From Chrysochromulina tobinii (lineage: Eukaryota; Haptophyta; Prymnesiales; Chrysochromulinaceae): DNA of 16,079 nt. A model generated the notes under the pieces. It was not told where the DNA came from. It was given only the letters and a program-made list of their open reading frames with translations, and did no database searches. The position numbers and the translations under genes are program-made. The stretch spans positions 1 through 16,079 of the forward strand of contig JWZX01000238.1 of NCBI GenBank assembly GCA_001275005.1, written 5' to 3'. Shown here one piece after another: positions 1 through 9,100 of the stretch; within the stretch, counting starts at the first letter, position 1, and the number at the start of each line of letters is the position of its first letter.

Positions 1-2495
1 CCTGCCGCGGCCGCCTCCGCCGCGGCCGCCTCCGCTGCCGCAGCCTCCGCCGCGGCCGCCTCCGCTTCCGCCGCTTCCGCCGCTTCCGCCGCGGCCGCTT
101 CCGCCGCGGCCGCTTCCGCCACGTCCGCCTCCGCCGCGGCCGCCTCCGCTGCCACCGCCTCCGCCGCAGCCGCCTCCACCGCCTCCGCCGCGGCTGCCTC
201 CGCCGCGGCTGCCTCCGCCGCGGCTGCCTCCGCCGCCGCCACCTCCTCTGCCACGACTGCCGCTGCCACTGCCGCAGCCGCTGGCGCCTCAGCAGCAGCC
301 GCTGGCGCCTCAGCAGCAGCCGCTGGCGCCTCGGCAGCAGCCGTAGGTGCCTCCGCCGCAGCCGCTGGTGCCTCGGCCGGAGCCGAAGGGGCCTCGGCAG
401 CAGCCGTAGACGCTGGTCCTTCGGCCGGAGCCGCTGGTCCTTCGGCCGGAACCGCTGGCGCCTCGGCCGGTGCCGTAGGTGCCTCGGCTGCCGCCGCCTC
501 CGCCGCGGCCGCCTCCGCTGCCGCCGCTTCCGCTGCCGCCGCCTCCGCTGCCGCCGCCTCGGCCGTGGCCCCCTCGGCCGCCGCCGCCGCCACAGTTGCC
601 GGTGCCTCAGTCGGTGCCTCAGCTAGCGCAGCCACTTCTGCCTGGTCCACGGTGATCCTCACGCCACCCACTTCCGGAGCTTCAGGCTTCGTCACCTCGG
701 CTTCGTCACAAGGCTTCGTCACATCCACTTCCGGAGCTTCAGGCTTCGTCACCTCGGCTTCGTCACAAGGCTTCGTCACATCCACTTCCGGAGCTGCAGG
801 CTTCGGCGTGGCCCCGGGCGTATCCGCGACCTCCGCAGCCGTCGCCGCCGTTGCCTCCGCCACTGCTGCTGCTGCCTCCGCTGCCGCCGCCTCCGCTGCC
901 GCCGCCTCCGCTGCCGCCGCCTCCGCTGCCGCCGCCTCCGCTGCCGCCGCCTCCGCTGCCGCCGCCTCCGCAGCCGCCGCCTCCGCAGCCGCCGCCTCCG
1001 CAGCCGCCGCCTCCGCTGCCGCCGACTCCGCTGCCGCCGCAACCGTTGCCGCCTCCGCTTCTGCCGCCTTCGCTGCTGCCTCCGCTGCCGCCGCCTCCGG
1101 CTTCGCAGCCGCTACGACCAGCCGCTCCTCCCTCAAAGCCGCGACCGCCGCCTCCGCCGCCGCCTCCGCCTCCGCCGCCGCCGCCACCGCCGCCGCCACC
1201 TCCGCCTTCGCCGCCTCAACCGTCCTCGCCGCTTCCGCATCGGCCGCATCCGCCAATTCCGCCGCCGCCTTGAGCTCCGCCTTGAGCTTCGCCAATTCCT
1301 CATCCTTCGCCTCGAGCTTCGAAGCCATCGCCGCGATCTCGTCATTCTTGCTCTTGAGCTCTTTGTCCTTTTCCACTTCCATTGCAGAGCTGCTCGCCAC
1401 GGCCTGTACTTCAAGCTCCGTCACCTTCGCTTTCGCCGTCGCGGCCGTTGCCATCGCCTCCTCCAGTGCTGTGCGGAGCTCGGCAACCTCAGCCACCACC
1501 TTTGCATGGTCCGCCAGATGCGCTGCGAGATCTGCCTGGGCCTCTGCGATCTCTTTGGCCGCCGCCTCCGACGCCTGCTCCATCTGGCGCTTGGCCAGCT
1601 GCGTGGAGCTCAGCTCGAGCTGCAACCTCGCCGCCTCGGCCTCGAGCGCTGCCTTGAGCGCGGCCACCTGGCCCTTATGCGCCTCTGCCTCGGCCTCGTG
1701 TGAGATGGCGCGCTCCTCGAGGGCTGCTTTGAGCGCTGCGATTTGGCCCTTGTGCGCCACTGCCTCGGCCTCGAGCGCTCTCGAGCGCGCCTCAATTCTC
1801 TCGACCTCCGCCGTCCTCGCATTCTCTATCTGCTCACCCAGCTTGCGCTTGAAACCCTTGGCCTCATTCCGCACACCCTCAAGCTCCTCGTCGGTAGCCT
1901 GGCGCACGGCACGCAGCTCCTGCTGCGTGGCGCCCAGGGCTGTTTCGAGCTCTTGCTGTTGCGAGAGGAGCTGCTGCCGCGTCGCGTGCGCTGCCGCCCG
2001 CTCCGATTCCAGCTGCAGCCGCTGCGTGCGCAACTCCTGCCGCACGCTCTCGGCGTCCGTGAGGCCGGAGGAGCGCTCGGTTCGGAGGCTCTCGAGCTGC
2101 TGCCGCGCCGCGCGGCCCTCCTCGAGGGCATCCTCGAGGCCCTGCTTCGCCATGCGGGCAGCGCGCACCTCCCGTTCCTCGACCTCGCGAAGCTTGGCTT
2201 CGGCCTCGGCGGTGCGCGCGCTGTACTCGATCAGCTGGGCCTGCGCTTGCTGCACCTCCTCGGTGCGATTGACCAGCTGAGCTGTCACCTGCTCAAGCAT
2301 ATGCAGGACCGGCTCGAAGAGCGTTTGGCCACCCACCTTCGCTATGGGGTCGTCATCCTCCAGGAACTCCCTTTCAGCCCATGCGTTGCTAGCGACAGTG
2401 GGGCTTCTGTAGCTGAACTCGACGTGCGAGTCAGACTGGGTTAGCCTGGGTCGGCCTTGCCCTTCGACGGTCAAGCGCCGACTCGTATCCGACAT
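1..2495 (-). CDS. Partial coiled-coil protein with Ala/Glu/Pro repeat tail (N-terminal 831 codons)
   Basis: The minus-strand frame starting at the ATG at 2495-2493 (MSDTSRRLTVEG) stays open to base 3 with no stop, so the C-terminus lies outside the window. Residues 1-45 are non-repetitive. Residues about 45-405 look like a long coiled coil: rich in Glu, Lys, Arg, Gln, Leu and Ala with heptad-like spacing, for example an AHKGQ(I/V)AALKAALE block that recurs after 25 residues. Residues about 405-565 are almost pure Ala/Glu (EAAA repeats). About 565-610 hold a 19-residue repeat with KPEAPEVDVTKP. The rest is Ala/Glu/Pro. No catalytic motif is visible, so function is unknown; a structural or scaffold role is an inference. 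The start is preceded by an overlapping ATG in another frame. The opposite strand carries a long Ala/Ser/Leu frame, but only this strand gives heptads and charge balance. Earlier exons cannot be excluded. Confidence 0.8.
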   Translation of the reverse strand, partial: MSDTSRRLTVEGQGRPRLTQSDSHVEFSYRSPTVASNAWAEREFLEDDDPIAKVGGQTLFEPVLHMLEQVTAQLVNRTEEVQQAQAQLIEYSARTAEAEAKLREVEEREVRAARMAKQGLEDALEEGRAARQQLESLRTERSSGLTDAESVRQELRTQRLQLESERAAAHATRQQLLSQQQELETALGATQQELRAVRQATDEELEGVRNEAKGFKRKLGEQIENARTAEVERIEARSRALEAEAVAHKGQIAALKAALEERAISHEAEAEAHKGQVAALKAALEAEAARLQLELSSTQLAKRQMEQASEAAAKEIAEAQADLAAHLADHAKVVAEVAELRTALEEAMATAATAKAKVTELEVQAVASSSAMEVEKDKELKSKNDEIAAMASKLEAKDEELAKLKAELKAAAELADAADAEAARTVEAAKAEVAAAVAAAAEAEAAAEAAVAALREERLVVAAAKPEAAAAEAAAKAAEAEAATVAAAAESAAAEAAAAEAAAAEAAAAEAAAAEAAAAEAAAAEAAAAEAAAAEAAAAEAAAAVAEATAATAAEVADTPGATPKPAAPEVDVTKPCDEAEVTKPEAPEVDVTKPCDEAEVTKPEAPEVGGVRITVDQAEVAALAEAPTEAPATVAAAAAEGATAEAAAAEAAAAEAAAAEAAAAEAAAAEAPTAPAEAPAVPAEGPAAPAEGPASTAAAEAPSAPAEAPAAAAEAPTAAAEAPAAAAEAPAAAAEAPAAAAVAAAVVAEEVAAAEAAAAEAAAAEAAAAEAVEAAAAEAVAAEAAAAEADVAEAAAAEAAAAEAAEAAEAEAAAAEAAAAEAAAAEAAAA
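280..405 (-). repeat. 21-bp in-frame tandem repeat (7-residue Ala/Pro/Glu unit)
   Basis: Six consecutive 21-bp units start at 280, 301, 322, 343, 364 and 385. The first three are nearly identical and the later ones diverge. On the minus strand each encodes seven residues of the type AAAEAPA, within the tail of the coiled-coil protein. The unit is a multiple of three, so copy number changes would keep the frame. Confidence 0.8.
669..805 (-). repeat. 57-bp in-frame tandem repeat (19-residue unit)
   Basis: Two full copies begin at 669 and 726 and a truncated third begins at 783. The full copies are almost identical. On the minus strand the unit reads as EVDVTKPCDEAEVTKPEAP, a charged, Pro- and Cys-containing stretch inserted between the two Ala/Glu-rich tracts. 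It contributes the only cysteines I see in this part of the protein. Confidence 0.85.
873..1040 (-). repeat. 12-bp in-frame minisatellite encoding (EAAA)n
   Basis: A 12-bp unit (cctccgctgccg and one-base variants) is repeated more than ten times almost without interruption. On the minus strand it encodes EAAA repeats, a sequence known to favour rigid alpha helix. A degenerate relative with Glu at irregular 4-10 residue spacing occupies bases 1-240 and 480-560. Confidence 0.85.
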
Positions 2496-2499
2496 CCAT
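2431..2499 (-). promoter_or_regulatory. Overlapping upstream reading frame at the coiled-coil gene start
   Basis: The start region on the minus strand reads ATGGATGTC, so two ATGs lie 4 bases apart. The first (2499-2497) opens a 22-codon frame ending in TGA at 2433-2431 (MDVGYESALD...). The second (2495-2493) opens the long coiled-coil frame. If the first ATG is in the transcript, it would be an overlapping upstream frame that could lower translation. It could also be a chance ATG if transcription starts between the two. Confidence 0.4.
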
Positions 2500-3057
2500 C
2501 CTCCGCCGGGCGTCCGAGGCGGCCCCGGGAGCGAAGATGCCGAGCCGTGTCGTTGCAGAATTTGTTTCTGATATGACGTAGGTTGAAAGCCATCTGATGC
2601 GTTTCGCCGCATCTGAAGCAGGCTTCGACCGCGCCAGGACTCTGGACGATTGTGTGGGGCTTGCTCTCACAGGTTGTTGGCGAAGAGGAGCCTATACAGT
2701 AGGTCGTGGAGCAACGCAGAAACGCACGGAGACGAAACGCGTCGTCATGGGCGAGTCAAGTTTCAGTCAGATGGTAGAGGTACTGTGCGGGGCTCTTGGA
2801 AGCCGGCGGCCCAGTAACTCGTTCTGCTTAAATAGGTGCCGTTAAAAGCGAATACGTCGTGAACCGGACAGCGCAGTGCACAGCGTTCAGCGGGCGCGTG
2901 TCGTAACGCGTGTCTCGCTCGAACTTGCCTGTGAAGCAACCGCGGGGCAGCTCGCGATGGCTATGCGGGAATCGGGCAATCGCCAAGGCGTTGATCGCAA
3001 TTGATCTCCACGTCTCCTATCTCCGCTCGACGATCGGCTGACTATACTTACGGACTC
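2500..3057. other. Intergenic region with no gene seen
   Basis: This stretch holds the 3' end of the exostosin gene and the 5' region of the coiled-coil gene, both minus strand. The short frames in it have biased, non-protein-like compositions and no recognisable motif. No clear TATA box or polyadenylation signal stands out. One 15-bp element just past the exostosin stop (3039-3053) resembles one at 10095-10109. Confidence 0.6.
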
Positions 3058-5553
3058 TCAAACCACGCCATGCGTCCACACAAACATGTCGACGGGCGGG
3101 TTGGGTGGGACGGGCGGCCCGTGCGCGACCAGAGGCACAGGTGGCCATGGCCCCTTGGCTGCATCGGCGGCGGGACGCACCGCGCAGTGCTGCTCACGCA
3201 GGACGAGCCGATTCCTCAGATGTGCCACGAACCCGTCGGGGGCATCTAGGCCGCGAAGGCGTCCCTCGAGCTTCGTGAACACTTTGGCTCGCTGGTCGTC
3301 TGGGGGGGCGCCGACCCGCGACTTGGTGAGCGCATCGGGCGGAAGCAGCTGCAACTGCAACTCGCGCTTGAAGAGGCCCGAGTACGTGAAGCGCTCCCAA
3401 ATCTTGGCCATCTCCGCCTGCATGGCCTGGATGGTGGCGGGGGGGATCGCTTGGAGAATCTTGACGATGCGCGGCAGGTCGGCGCGGGGTATGCGTACGC
3501 TGAAGGCGCTCATGTTGAGGACTCCCTCGAGCTGCACGTGGATGTCAGGCATGATGATCACCGGGATGCATCCATGGATGACGGGCTCCTCAATGTGGCC
3601 CCACCCATTGCCCGGCAGCACCACGCAAAAGATCGAGCGCTGGAGGTCGGCGATATAGTCGCGCGAATGGCCGCCCACCAGCAAGCAGCCGTCCTTGTCG
3701 CCGCCCGGTGGGCACGCGTTCTTGAAGTTCTTCATGTGTCCCGGGTCGGCGCACTTGCACTGGTCGGGATGGCCATTGACGTAACTGTACAGCTGCTGAC
3801 GAAGTCCAAACGAATACGCCGGCTGGTTGACGTGCGCGTTGCCTCGGAAGTTGAGCAGCACATTCCGCGGGGTGAGCTTGCCCGTGAGGTAGGGAGAAGC
3901 CTGCACGAAGCCTCTCGACTTGAAGATGGGAAGGAGCACGTCCTTTCCCGGCTCGAAGCAGCGCTCGTGACCGTACATCTGCTCCTTGTATGGACTCACG
4001 TGCCAGCCGTGCCCGGCCGAGGTGCTTGTATGGTTCGGAGGGTGGCGAGTGAGCCGGCCCCAGTGCGAGACGAAGATCGCGGCCGTAATCTCCTTCGGCG
4101 CCAAGCAAGCGCCCTCGTCGTGCGGGAACGTGAAGATATGGTCGGCGCCCCCCGAGCGATCCCAGTAGGGGTACGTCGTACGAATGTGCTCAAAGGCCTT
4201 CCGATACACCCCCGAGGCGCGCGCTGCCCGAGGAAGCCGCACCTCCGGGTCTTCGTGTATCATCGAGCCAAGGTCGTGATGACGCGGCGTGGGCCGCGAG
4301 AAGCGCGACATCCAGCAGCCTCCCCAGACTGGCACGAAGAAAAAGTCCGCAGTCTCCGGGTCGAGCACGCGGTGCGCCGAGTGCAGCAGGCGCTCATAGA
4401 GTGCCACTTCCATCCCGAAGGCGTGCTGCTTCCAGTCCGTCGAATTCGTCTGCGTGTAGCTGCGCAGCGCACAGTCCTCATCGCGATACTTCTCAGTCCA
4501 CAAGCGCAAGTTGAACTCGATCGGCAACTCATAGATGTAGATGGCTGGGTAGGGCGTGTTTGGAGGTTTCGCACGGCCACAGGCGCTTCCGCCACTCGGA
4601 GCGGCCAGCGCGAGCGTGCCAGCGTGACCCGGTTCGAGGAGCGTAATTCGGCCGTTGCGGATGGAGCAGTCGACGCCATACCAACCAGGGTCACATCGGC
4701 AGAAGCCAAAAGAGCAAGTACCACGACCGTTGCACTGGTTGAGGCACGCGTGGAGCACCACGTGCTGGCACAGATGCCCCGTGGTGCCTTCTTGGCAGCG
4801 GCATGTGATACTCGGCGCCTCGCCAACCTCGGCGTCGCACCAAGCCACGTGGCCGGGCCTCCGCTGCCGAGCTGGATCAGACCACGCCTTGTGTCCACGC
4901 AGGTACGCGGGCGCGTCGGTCACGGACGACCAGAAGGCGGTGGGGCTTTCGACGACGGTTTCGTAGTCCCAGCCGGGGCCGTCCCAGCGCATGTACGGGT
5001 TGATGTCGCGGAAGACGCATTTGGCCATGCTGCGCCGTGGGAACTTGCCTCCGCCGCAGTAGCAGCGTGACTCGTCCAGGTCGCACTGGCCACTGCACCG
5101 GCCGACGAGCTGCTCTCCGTGCGGCAGGTTGCACGGGAACGGGTCTGGGCGCTCGCACCCGGGCCCATCACGCCCCATCGGACACAAGCACCTGCCTGTG
5201 TCCTCGTTGCACACGCCGCGGCCGGAGCAGTTGAGAGGGCACAACCGAGGGCCCCACGATGGCGATGGTGGCAGCGGCGTCGGCGACAGCGCCGTCGGCG
5301 GCTCGGAGGCCGTCGGGTCGTCATCCACACGCTCCGAGCGCCGTCGGCGGCGCTTGCCGTGGCGGTGCTTCGGCGCGCGCCCGCGAGGGTGCGGCTGCGC
5401 ATCTCCAGCGGGTGCGAGGGTGCGCCTCTCCAGCAGTAACACAGGTTTCGTAGAATGCTGTGCGTGATCATCCGTGAGCCACTGCAGCGCGGTGGCAAGA
5501 AAGAGGCCGAGCACGAGGCCGACGAACACCGAGGCACGCGTGCTCCAACCCAT
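3058..5553 (-). CDS. Exostosin-family (GT47-like) glycosyltransferase with EGF-like modules, type II membrane protein
   Basis: The protein is 831 residues from the ATG at 5553-5551. The frame extends 20 codons further upstream but only to a GTG, so the ATG is the better eukaryotic start. Residues about 7-25 (ASVFVGLVLGLFLATAL) form one hydrophobic signal anchor, followed by a basic, Pro-rich stem. EGF-like modules follow: a six-Cys module at about 105-134, Cys-rich segments at 141-180 and 250-262, and a classic CxxxC/GRGTC/CRCDPGWYGVDC module at 270-296. The exostosin domain spans about 335-705, beginning near YPAIYIYELP and ending with the family's conserved segment LPGNGWGHIEEPVIHGCIPV. Family knowledge: such enzymes transfer sugars to glycans or proteoglycans in the Golgi lumen, and EGF-linked versions are common in algae. 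The donor and acceptor sugars cannot be read from sequence. The Pro-rich C-terminus looks complete. Confidence 0.9.
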   Translation of the reverse strand: MGWSTRASVFVGLVLGLFLATALQWLTDDHAQHSTKPVLLLERRTLAPAGDAQPHPRGRAPKHRHGKRRRRRSERVDDDPTASEPPTALSPTPLPPSPSWGPRLCPLNCSGRGVCNEDTGRCLCPMGRDGPGCERPDPFPCNLPHGEQLVGRCSGQCDLDESRCYCGGGKFPRRSMAKCVFRDINPYMRWDGPGWDYETVVESPTAFWSSVTDAPAYLRGHKAWSDPARQRRPGHVAWCDAEVGEAPSITCRCQEGTTGHLCQHVVLHACLNQCNGRGTCSFGFCRCDPGWYGVDCSIRNGRITLLEPGHAGTLALAAPSGGSACGRAKPPNTPYPAIYIYELPIEFNLRLWTEKYRDEDCALRSYTQTNSTDWKQHAFGMEVALYERLLHSAHRVLDPETADFFFVPVWGGCWMSRFSRPTPRHHDLGSMIHEDPEVRLPRAARASGVYRKAFEHIRTTYPYWDRSGGADHIFTFPHDEGACLAPKEITAAIFVSHWGRLTRHPPNHTSTSAGHGWHVSPYKEQMYGHERCFEPGKDVLLPIFKSRGFVQASPYLTGKLTPRNVLLNFRGNAHVNQPAYSFGLRQQLYSYVNGHPDQCKCADPGHMKNFKNACPPGGDKDGCLLVGGHSRDYIADLQRSIFCVVLPGNGWGHIEEPVIHGCIPVIIMPDIHVQLEGVLNMSAFSVRIPRADLPRIVKILQAIPPATIQAMQAEMAKIWERFTYSGLFKRELQLQLLPPDALTKSRVGAPPDDQRAKVFTKLEGRLRGLDAPDGFVAHLRNRLVLREQHCAVRPAADAAKGPWPPVPLVAHGPPVPPNPPVDMFVWTHGVV

Positions 5554-5617
5554 TCCAATGGTTCGTCGGGAGCGCGCTCGCGCCACACACCAGTGTGTGC
5601 TGGGGAGCAACACCTAG

Positions 5618-5649
5618 AACAAACACAGGTGTGAATGTGAATGTTTGTT
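5618..5649. repeat. Short inverted repeat upstream of the exostosin gene
   Basis: Arms aacaaaca (5618-5625) and tgtttgtt (5642-5649) are perfect reverse complements around a 16-base spacer containing tgtgaatgtgaa. It lies about 65 bases upstream of the exostosin ATG, so it would sit in the promoter or 5' UTR. It could be a hairpin or a protein-binding palindrome, or it could be chance. Confidence 0.35.
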
Positions 5650-6116
5650 TACGTACCGTTCAAAACACCAATGGGAGCCGGGACACACGGGACAGAGTAC
5701 TTTGTACCGTTAACTCGGACGCCTCTTGTCGCGTACTGTCGCCTACTCGGAACTCGCAAGCTCGCGGAATCAAACCGGAATGTACGTCTATCCGGTGGTC
5801 TGGCTTGCATCAGGCTTGCAGAAGTATCGAGCAGAAGTAGGTGTTGAGGAGGGGCGTGGGGCCACGTCCGAGACCGACCATTGCGCACGATAGGCGTTCC
5901 CCACTCCGCTCTTACATGTCTGGCCCCAGGCCGCGCCATGGGGGCCAATAAGGTCCGCATGCAATGTGCACCTGAACGCCCACTCCGCGCACTGGCACCC
6001 ACAATTGTAACTCAAGATTCCGCATACTAACTCAAGATACCCAGCAACAAGGCTCCACATCCCACATGATGATAATCCCCGCGCCCGCAGACGGCTTCAT
6101 GGCTATCGCGTGCATA
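5650..6116. other. Intergenic region with no gene seen
   Basis: This is the 3' flank of the LRR gene and the 5' flank of the exostosin gene, both minus strand. It is less GC-rich than the genes. It contains a 10-bp direct repeat aactcaagat (about 6010 and 6029) close to the LRR gene stop. Overlapping short frames on both strands show no conserved motif, and no RNA gene is recognisable. Confidence 0.55.
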
Positions 6117-9100
6117 TCAGAATCGTCGGAAATCGCCTTGTTCAAGCGGTTTCGTCGCCGGGGCTACGGAAGGGAGAACGGTTCGCCACTTTGACTCATC
6201 CAGGCGAACGGTTCGCCACTTTGACTCATCCACGACGCGCTTCCAGTACTCGTCGCCATCCCTAGCGTTCTGCTCTAGCTGCTCGAGGCGGTCACTGTCC
6301 TGAGTCATTTGTTCATTATTGTAGAGCTTGAAAAACTCGAGCTTCGGCCACTGCTTCTCAAGAAGCTGCTTCTCGAGAAGCCACGCCGGAGGCACCGTGC
6401 CGGTCAATCGGTTGTTGGTCAAATCCACATTTTCGAGCGCCCGGCAGTTTGCGAGCGTGTCCGGAATCGCACCGCTCAGCTGATTGTGGTTCAGGAACAA
6501 ATCCTTAAGCTTCGTCAGGCCCGCTTCCTTGTGCAACCGAGTGAGCTCCTCAAGCCGTGCCTCATCCTTTTTGCCCATCTTGGAGCCGCTTTTCTTGGCC
6601 TCTTCTTTCCGTTTCGCGAGCTCATTCATCTCCTCCTTCTCCATGGCCGACAGGCCACCGAACATCGATGGGATGCAGCCCGTCAGCTTGTTGTTGTCGA
6701 GACAAAGGCGCTCTAGATTTTTGAGCTCGCCGAGCTCTGCAGGCAGCTCGCCAGTGAGCTCGCAGAAGTTGAGGCTCAAAGTTTTGAGCTTCGTCATGAG
6801 CTTGAAGGCCCTCGGGATCGGACCTTTGAGGCTATTATAGCCCAGATGTAGGGTGTCCATGTCTGCACAGGTCGCGAGCTTCTCCGGGAGCGTGCCGTGA
6901 AGTCCACGGCCCTTGAGGTCGAGCCTACGCAGCCGGCGGCAATGGAGCTGCTGGTCCCGCTTGTCGATGAGCAGGTCGTGCAGCGAGCAATTGAAGTCAT
7001 TCAACTTTGACTGCCGCAACGAATCCTCAGTGACAGGAGGCCAATGTTTTTTTCTTGTCCCCTTCCACGCAGCCTGCCACGCAGCCGAAAAGCCTGCCAG
7101 CGAAAGCTCAAGTAGAGGGCACTCGTCCTTCTGCAGCAGCTCTTGTAGCTTCTCCTGATGCCCATCGAGCGTTGCGTAGGGGCACTTGAGGCAGAGCACA
7201 ATGCCCCTACCCGCGCGACAAAGTGCTTGCTCGGTGAGCTGGCCCTGATGCTCAACCGTCTCCGGCTCGAGCGCACCGAGGATGCGCGCTCCCTTGTAAA
7301 GCACGTGAAGATCGTGCTTGAGATCAAAGAGTGGCTTGACGTGCAGCTGCAGCTCGGCGAGGATCCAGCCCGAGTCCTCAAGGTTGAGCCAAAGGTTGAG
7401 AAGGACGTCGCGGTTACCTCCGGCTTTAATTGCGTCGTAGTCGGGCTTGATGCGATCCTTGGCGCGGCAGACAATTGCGCGAGACAAGTGGGGCGATACC
7501 CCCTGATAGCCCTTGTGCTGGTCGTTGCCGGTCCAATGTCGCAGCTTGCCGTCGTCTCCGCTGGTGAGGAATCTCATGGCGACGGCCAACGCGTGCAAGG
7601 ACGGAAAGACAAGGGTGCAACGCACGAGATCGCAAAGCTTCCGGTAGTTGCCGGCATATTCTTCAGCAACCTTGGCGCAGCAGCGCGGCACGCCCTTGAT
7701 TGAAGGGCCCTTGTGTGTCACCTTGCCCTTCGCATCTGGGCACGTTTCCTCAACATGCGTCTGGACCGCCGTCATAACCTTCTCAAGCACTGGAACGGCT
7801 TTCTTCGCCTTGTGGATCAACGCCAGTAGAGTGTTGAGAGCATCGTCGGCGCCGGCGCCACTGGGTTGCACCATTTCCACATTGAGCTTGTTCACCTCTT
7901 CGCAGCGCACCTTCATGTACTCGAGTGCGTCTTTCTTGATTGCCGGTGCATCCTCCTTGTTGCGCTGCTTCTCGTCTTTGAGCAGCTTTGCGTACGCTGC
8001 GTCGAAACGGAAGACCGACTGGCTTAGGAGCGGGTTGTACTGCGAGATCGCGTTGTCACGCCGGTCAGGGTATCTCTTCTCCAACTTCTCCAAGTCCTTC
8101 GCCTTCTCCGAAATTTTCTTCTCGAGCTTTGTGATTTCCTTGTTGTGATTAGCAAGGTCTTGCTCGCGCATCAACTCTGTACCCATTTCCTTCATCTCCT
8201 TGAGCTGATGTGCGAGTTCATCGATGGTGGTCCTCATCCGAGTCTGCGCGTTGAGCATGGCCGAGCATTCCTCCACGCACAATGCCACAGGCACAACGGA
8301 CTTGCTCAGGTTGGACGAATCGAAGTGTTTGAGCAGCGCGTCAGCATCCAGAGGGTCGGGTTCCACTTCCTGCTGCTGCTCTTGCACCTTCGGCGGTTGA
8401 AATTCACCGTCTCGTGAGGAGTCGTCGGATCCTTTGACCGAGTGCAAGGCAACCCTCAGAGCCTCGTCTTGAACCGAATGGTCGAAGAGGAACATCTCGT
8501 CATCTTCCCGGAGCTCCTTTTCGAATCTATCGTGGTGCGATCGGTCCACTTGACCCGGCAGGACCTGCCCATTCGCCGCGCACGGGAACATGTTGTCAAA
8601 CTCTTTGCGTACGAAGTCCACGTTGACATCCCGCCCTGTGGTGAGCGCGCGCAAGCGGCCTCGGCTGTACACCATCTCCCAGGGCGCAAAGCAGCCGCAG
8701 ACAAAGACCTGGTAGTTGTGGTTCGTGCGCGCGCGACTCATCAGTTCTCTCAGGAACTTATCTGGCTCTTTGCCCATTGTGTCGTAGACGACATGGTAGC
8801 CAGCGACGAACGCACGGTCAACAAAGGCGTCCGTCATCTCCTTCTTTTTGTGCGGCCAGAGCATCTTCTGTCGCACGAGGAACTGCGAGCGCATGGTGGC
8901 GCTCGAGAGCGCGAGGTAGTGACCGTCGACAGTGAACCCGTCCTCTTGGAACTGGCCGTCGGGCGAAATCCACTTGGTAGGCTTCAGCCGGTCGCCATAC
9001 TCCTCCTGCACCGACGGCAACTTCGCTGCGTGAGCCCCGGAGATGCACAGGCGGTACTCGCGGCAGTACATTCGACACTCATCGGGGTCGAGGTGTACAA

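Noticed and set aside
280-1040. CRISPR array
   Set aside because: The repeats are short, contiguous and coding, with no unique spacers between them and no cas genes.
851-1273. Poly-Pro/Leu plus-strand frame and Arg-rich minus-strand frames
   Set aside because: They are other-frame readings of the 12-bp GC-rich repeat; homopolymeric Pro/Leu or Arg/Gln output is expected from such repeats.
565-2280. 571-codon plus-strand Ala/Ser/Cys-rich frame
   Set aside because: It begins at GTG rather than ATG, has implausible composition (Ser, Ala, Cys and Arg runs), and is the mirror of a better minus-strand coiled-coil frame.
3451-5070. 539-codon plus-strand frame
   Set aside because: It lies wholly opposite the exostosin gene, shows no domain, and results from the high GC content suppressing stop codons.
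5554-5613. 20-codon extension of the exostosin protein
   Set aside because: It starts at GTG; the ATG at 5553 sits directly before the signal anchor, as expected for a type II membrane protein.
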